Shown: positions 58,501-64,000 of the stretch, piece by piece
Position numbering within the stretch: the first letter of the stretch is position 1
Layout: the number at the start of each line of letters is the position of its first letter
DNA from: Heterobilharzia americana
Lineage: Eukaryota; Platyhelminthes; Trematoda; Strigeidida; Schistosomatidae
Length of the DNA: 64,000 nucleotides
Reading direction: 5' to 3'
NCBI GenBank assembly: GCA_944470555.2
Contig: OX104127.1
Location: forward strand, 29,713,661 to 29,777,660
The notes under the pieces: generated by a model
The model's database searches: none
What the model was told of the DNA's origin: nothing
Seen by the model: the letters and a program-made list of their open reading frames with translations, nothing else
Translations under genes and position numbers: made by a program

Positions 58501-61500
58501 TTATTCGAAAGCCACTGAGTGGTATTATATCTGTTCTGTCCAGGCTGTTAACAAATCTAAGTTAGTTTACTTCAGCTTTGGTTACATTTAAAAATAAACT
58601 GTAAAATGCATGTGAATTCAGATGTATGTAGTCATCATATTTGGCTGACTGGAGTCTTTTGACCAAACCCTATAACCTCTTATTTTAGTAAGCGATAGAA
58701 AGATAAAAATCAACAATTCAACCAACTGCTTGCTGTGGTACACATCCATTCACTTCACAATGTCTTTCATCCACTATTGTAAGCGAAAGATTGATTATCA
58801 TGTCCACGTCGTTGGTATTCTTATAAAACATTGATCTTTGAGCACTAAGCGGTCATTATTTATGGTAAATTTAGATTATGTTCAGTATAATTTCGTCTAT
58901 ATAGTGTCACAAAAATGATTACTTCTTCTCTAACAGTAGTGGAACTTTTATGAATTGAATTAAACCTCCATCATGATAGGATTTGAACCAGCTATCGTGA
59001 GGTTATTGAGCTGTGATGTACTAACTAAGCCATGAGGATTAGTAACTTACCGAATATCAGTTTCAGTTCAGTCGTACAATCTTTTGTGTATTCGTCACTA
59101 GAACGAGAGGCTTAGTCACAGGTTCAGTTATTTATGTTGGTATACCATCTATCAAGCGGACTGAGACTTCAGAGTATAAGGCATGCTTCTACTACCATTT
59201 TCTTCGAAATTCAGTTATTATTCCAGCAATATTTAAAGTTCCATGTACTAAACAGGGGAGTGCTAAGGTATACGATTTTCAGTACACATGAAATAGATAG
59301 AAATGATTAACGCGTTCCTCTGCCACCGATGACATTCTTGGGTTAGCTGGAAAGCAGATATTTGATGGCCGTGTAAATTTGCGACAACGAAAAAGACTTT
59401 TCATCCTTTAGTATGGGGGATCATATTGTAGTGTTCCCTTGTAATATATGTGATGCTGAAGTTTCACTTCATGGGTTCGTCAGTTGTGGCCTCGAGTCGA
59501 GAATTAACATTTCTATATAAAGTCGCACAAATCTTTTACAAGATGAACGGATATCACTGTTTATTCTCATTATTGGTTGTTAACTGGTCGAACAAGCAGA
59601 AAAGGATGAAGAATCTGAGTACTAGCATATATTTCTTCAGATATAGAAAGTAGGACTTATCATATATTAGCAGAAAATACAATGGAACTTGCGATCTCAG
59701 TTACCACAGGTTCCATCGTACTATCAATTTCATTATCAAAGGTAGGGTGTAAAATACATGGGTATTTACGCATGATCTCTGTCAGATTTCTTCTCTCTAA
59801 ACTAAATCTGTCAAGTTATCTTTGTGTCGATAGGACTATCCGCGTCTGAAAGTAATACCATGTAATGGTTTTGAGATTCGATATTGCGTTCAATTCCGTT
59901 GGAGGTTACTACTCAAAGAGTGAAGTGACTTTGCGACATTAGCTTTGGTATCTTTGGTTCATTTTAAGTAAGTATTCTCAATCGCTCCCCTGCTCAACAT
60001 TTTTCTCTCATTTTAAGATTGCTTGAAAAAACTGGAGAGGTGAAAGGATTTCTATATGGCAAAATGAAATAAAGGATAGATTCATGATTTAGCATTTATG
60101 GCTTAACATTAATCCTGTCATCGGTGTTACGGTTATCTTGTGACCCGGTGCCCTCAGATGTACCATATTTTGTCCAGAACCGAAACTAGTGGCTATCAAG
60201 TTTTAGTTTCTATCTCTTCTATGCTCTTATCAATAAGACAAAAGTGAAGAAAGTTCCGTCAGAATACCTTGTCTAACTGTTTCCTTTTTTCCCTATCACT
60301 CTGTCTTTCGTTACTTTTATCTTACATCATGTTCCCATAATGCCGTTTTACTATTCTATGTCGCTCACCTTTTATCGAGTTTTGTACAGATTTTATGGTG
60401 AAATAAGGAAACATAAATAACAGTCTCAATATTTAAAAGTAAGCGAAATACACGGTAAGCGGCCTGATAAGACCACTCGTCAGCATTTTCAGTAGTTGAT
60501 GCTTTAACTCGTCAGTGCATTAGCAAAAAATTCTAGGCTGTCCTGAATGAAGAAATGTATAGAAACGTGAAGGTTAACCAATCGTGATACACTCCAGATA
60601 CTGCTGGAATGCGTCAAAATGTAATGGAATCCTTCTGGTTTTGTTCCTTACAACAATAATGGGGCCATCATAAGCTTCTTCAGCTAACCAGTAGTGATTT
60701 TGAACATATTTTGAGGGATTCCTCAGTAAATCGATTAGAGTTAACGAAGTTCATATTGTGTACATGTCCGTAGTAGTCTATATTAACTGTAATAATGGAA
60801 AAAAGGTTATTTTAGCAACAAAATTAGCCTTGAGCAAGAGATTTACTGTGCATAATAATATTACGTTTGAGGTGATAGTTACAAGTCGTCATTATTTGAT
60901 GGAAAGCCAGTTTTAGTTCGAGCTGTATAAGGTTGACTACAGTTAATTTAGCAGGCGAATTAGCCTTCACATCCGTTTTAAAGACTTTTGTAGCTGAAAT
61001 ATACACACTAGTGCACTCGGATATTTTAGCATAGTCATCGACAGAAATTCATACATGAGTTTAGAGCACCTAAAATATTTCCATCTTGGATTTCAAACTA
61101 CTTCAATAAATCCGTCTTAATCTCAATTTTTTCTTTTTTTATAAAGTTTATGACTTTGGTATGAATCCGTTTTAATCCCATTGGTGGTGTTACAATCTAT
61201 ATCATCACAGGATAAGCGGTGACATAGTTTGGCGTTGGAGAATATCAATAAACAGTTCACCAGTCATTATAAGTACTGGATTATTTGAAAAAGCTTTATT
61301 TTAAGTTGCTTGTATCACCCCTAGAGGCTAGATTTCAACAGAAATTTCATAAAGAACGAGAAATACGTGGAGAAAGAATATGACTGAAAAAAATTGCTAC
61401 GTGTCGCCTATTGTTGTGCAGGGTGAATAATGTATATTGCTAAGAAATGGTTTACAGATGCCAAAAATGTAGTAAGATAAAAGACAAACTCTTTTTTATC

Positions 61501-62407
61501 TATCAGGATACTGATATATATGGGTACCCGCATAGTTTGATATATATATCCTTCAAGTAATGTTTCTTTCAGATATTACTGTTTTACTAAGGTGCAATAA
61601 CCCAAGTCAACCTAAACAATAGGTTATCCTGAAACTTTTATTATTTGATAAAGAGTTAAAATTCACTCCTGAATAACACAAGCTGTTTTAAAATCACCAA
61701 CATCAACCAGCAGAATCTATAATAACTGACTAGCTAACTAACTTTGTTGTGATGCTCGACTATCTAATTTCTATCCGAATTAGCTAGTATCCTATAATGT
61801 TTAGCTTAATGACTGGACTGATGAAATCTGTTGCCTTCGGTAGTGGGACTCCATTTACTCGTATTTATGAGAAGTATAGTTTACACTAACTTACCATTTC
61901 TCTAATGTAGCTGTAGAAAAAAGTATATCACATAATTATTACCTAAGCATCCTTTCCACTACATTTAAGTTACTCATACATGGATTTTTGAGTTGGAATC
62001 TTAGTATGAAGTTACTGTAATACTAAACACTTAGACTGACCACCTGTTGTGAGTTATCAACAAGATGGATGTACAAACTGGTAGAAAATTGATAATCTTA
62101 ACGAAATCTAAAGTTTTTATATTTCGGTCACAATAACAGAAGTTTCTATCGATCAAAATGACTTGTGTTTAACCCCTTCCCCATTAAAATGAACTATTTC
62201 AACAGACCATCAAACTGATAGTAACTAATATTTTCAGGTAATTGTTAGTGGGTGATGAATAAATATCAATAGTATATTCGAAGGACGGATATTGTATGAT
62301 GAATACGAAATAATTGCAACAGAAAAATAGCTTATTCCAGTAAAAATACCAGCTACCAGAACAATGAACGACAAATAATTTCCTCTTTGGCTATTTTCAC
62401 CTCACAG
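58501..62407. other. Unassigned spacer
   Basis: A tRNA-like scrap near 58975-59035 (GATTTGAACCAGCTATCGTG) and short ORFs at 59450-59653 (plus) and 60824-61006 (minus). Nothing else recognised. Confidence 0.4.
60824..60993 (-). CDS. Possible terminal exon, unidentified
   Basis: On the minus strand TGTATATTTCAG is a good acceptor. The frame reads ATKVFKTDVKANSPAKLTVV, LIQLELKLAFHQIMTTC and ends LKRNIIMHSKSLAQG then TAA. No family recognised. It lies opposite the plus-strand candidates, so at most one strand may be real here. Confidence 0.25.
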
Positions 62408-62622
62408 CTAATCCCAAAGGGATAGTGAAAAGAGGTCAAGTTGAAGATTCATTCACTAACTCAACCGAAGATTTAATCACAGATAATAATGAGATTTACA
62501 TATTAAAGAGAAAAAATCTTTTCAAGGACTTTATTATCAAGCTGTTCACTTGTGGCTCAGTTGTTAGCTTAGTTCTACAGAATTCAAGATGGGTCATCGA
62601 AAAGAGAAAATTGTCTTTAAAG
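62408..62622 (+). CDS. Possible exon of an unidentified gene
   Basis: The acceptor is TTTTCACCTCACAG and the donor is TTAAAG|GTAAAA. The frame (entering phase 1, leaving phase 0) reads NPKGIVKRGQVEDSF, TNSTEDLITDNNEIYI, LKRKNLFKDFIIK and LVLQNSRWVIEKRK. Composition looks protein-like. An overlapping minus-strand ORF (62771-62496) is a competing reading. Unrecognised. Confidence 0.3.
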
Positions 62623-62852
62623 GTAAAACGTGGTCTAAGCGTTATCAAGTGAATTACGAAATGGCAATAATAACGAACGTCATACGGTAGTGGAATAGTT
62701 GAGGCGACATAAACTAGCCATAGCCATAGCCATACTGGGGCTAATTGACAGAAAAAGATTTCGCAAAACATTCTTGAACATAAATTTTAAATTTACTATC
62801 ATGTGCAATTAATGCTTCAGCTAAGCATTCCGAGTACTTGAACTCATTACAG

Positions 62853-63023
62853 AAGTTATTTTTAAGGATTGCTCAAGGACTTCTGAATCACATAATTGCA
62901 TCAAGTGTTTACATCAGAATGATACTCTTCCTTAGTCACTTTGCAGTATCCGAACACAATAGCACTTGCTCAATTGTTCCTGAAGGACTGACTGATAAAG
63001 CCAAATTAAGTCGGTTGCAGTAA
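62853..63023 (+). CDS. Possible exon of the same unidentified gene
   Basis: The acceptor is AACTCATTACAG. Phase 0 continues from the exon ending at 62622 with KLFLRIAQGLLNHIIASSVY, then MILFLSHFAVSEHN and a TAA stop. Further plus-strand leucine-rich open sequence occurs at about 63268-63452 (LLNLVELLIKLDLFGTDIFS) and could be an alternative end. Unrecognised. Confidence 0.25.
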   Translation, partial: KLFLRIAQGLLNHIIASSVYIRMILFLSHFAVSEHNSTCSIVPEGLTDKAKLSRLQ

Positions 63024-63409
63024 ATTATCATCCATATATCACGGAAATAAACACCAGCTGAAGAACACCAAGAGTAAGCTAGCTAAATAAAATGTTTTTC
63101 TGAGGCACTTCTATAGATGACCCCTGAATGCTTCAGCTGTCTTACCTCCTTTGAGTTCCGAAATTATCTACTTTTGAACTTTGACTTGATGAGTAGCAAT
63201 CTGTTTCTTTAAGTTTCCGTCGATAAATCTTCCGGCGTAACCATTCATTATTTATCAGCGCTAGTCTAAGAGTCTTGAGTTCTTTAATAACTGTATTCTT
63301 CAAACAAATCTTCAAAACGCTGAGATTTGTAACTGCTTACAGCCAGGCCCCCAACTGTTGAATTTGGTGGAACTTTTGATCAAGCTTGATTTATTTGGAA
63401 CTGACATCT

Positions 63410-63778
63410 TCAGTGAACTTTCACCACTCCTTTTGACATCGAATCAAACAGATGAAATATTGAGTGAATAATCCATAAACGACTGCAGTCATTGAACAGC
63501 TTATAGAATTCTCCAATAGATTCTTTTTCATTCCAAATAAAAAGGATTTTGTCCACATCTAATGAACCATTCTGAAGATGTGTCGATGAAGTGTCAGCTA
63601 GGAAGAATCCTATTAGAGATCCCATACTAACTGTATCCTTTTGATTGCACATCATAAGGTCAGGTTTAAACTGTAAACTCGAGGTGCAATTTGATATCAG
63701 CCCTTTTAAGTAGTTCTTTAGCAGTCTTATGCTAATATTATCAGACTCAATACAGTTGCTTGGATCACATGCAGTTAA
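63410..63778 (-). CDS. Long open frame, possible exon of an unidentified gene
   Basis: 122 codons without a stop on the minus strand, including IRLLKNYLKGLISNC, LMMCNQKDTVSMGSLIGFF, LDVDKILFIWNEKESIGEF and YKLFNDCSRLWIIHSIF. Possible internal acceptors (AATATTAG, TTTACAG) exist. No family recognised. ORFs of about this length are expected a few times by chance in 64 kb of such sequence. Confidence 0.25.
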   Translation of the reverse strand, partial: LTACDPSNCIESDNISIRLLKNYLKGLISNCTSSLQFKPDLMMCNQKDTVSMGSLIGFFLADTSSTHLQNGSLDVDKILFIWNEKESIGEFYKLFNDCSRLWIIHSIFHLFDSMSKGVVKVH

Positions 63779-64000
63779 TTAGATATATTAGATGATGACA
63801 TACGTTTAATCGTCAAAGTTGTTTCTTCATTGAAGCTGAAGAAGCCAACTGTTTTACATTTGGTTTTGGATTTGATCGATGTTCATAACAGGGGCACTCG
63901 TACAAAAAATACATTTGAAAGTTTTGTAAAAGTGTTTACGAATAACCCTTCAACCAGAATAATCTAATGGAGGTGAAGAGTCACACACTTTCCCAAAATC

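Noticed and set aside
62496..62771. 91-codon minus-strand ORF
   Set aside because: Overlaps the plus-strand candidate exon, which has better residue composition and splice borders; probably a shadow frame.

Overview
The window looks like nuclear DNA of a schistosome (blood-fluke) or close relative. It is AT-rich and intron-dominated, with very few long ORFs. It is littered with RTE-type and other non-LTR retrotransposon fragments, and with tRNA-derived short repeats that carry hammerhead ribozyme motifs, as in the Schistosoma Sm-alpha family. I see no bacterial-style operons, CRISPR array or rRNA, and no tRNA gene outside SINE-like repeats. Species assignment is inference; no database search was possible.

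The one gene I recognise with confidence is an LRRC23 orthologue (leucine-rich repeat protein of the ciliary/flagellar radial spoke) on the + strand. Six exons can be placed with consistent splice phases: 8375-8631, 16374-16659, 23364-23440, 27214-27344, 36801-36980 and 41748-41777. They give about 319 residues of LRRs, a C-terminal cap and a very acidic tail. The start codon and N-terminal exon(s) are not visible and probably lie left of the window. The introns are 3.8-9.5 kb.

Layout: 1-3155, a decayed near full-length RTE-type element (- strand); 3156-7430, no recognisable gene; 7430-8110, the 3' end of a second endonuclease/RT element (+); 8375-41777, LRRC23. Its introns hold a truncated RTE copy (11.44-13.00 kb, +), a second (18.94-20.07 kb, -), a 3' stub (24.04-24.36 kb, +), two C-terminal fragments of another non-LTR family (18.27-18.79 and 30.40-31.05 kb, +) and many short repeats. 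From 41.8 to 57 kb the sequence is repeat-rich and gene-poor. From 57 to 64 kb a few unassigned ORFs with plausible splice sites on both strands hint at an unidentified gene.

The most interesting layer is the short repeats. Three families each combine a tRNA-like pol III head with a type I hammerhead ribozyme, and each has its own stem I. Family A matches Sm-alpha (stem I ATCCAG/CTGGAT). Family B has stem I GAGCACTG/CAGTGCTC. Family C has stem I GCCTTG/CAGGGC. Most copies carry single lesions in catalytic positions; the copy at 58390-58431 keeps every core nucleotide. In about eleven places the units form a head-to-head pair in the same order (minus unit, then plus unit), and one B copy has a clear 13-bp target-site duplication. 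This suggests retrozyme-like SINEs mobilised as multimeric RNA.
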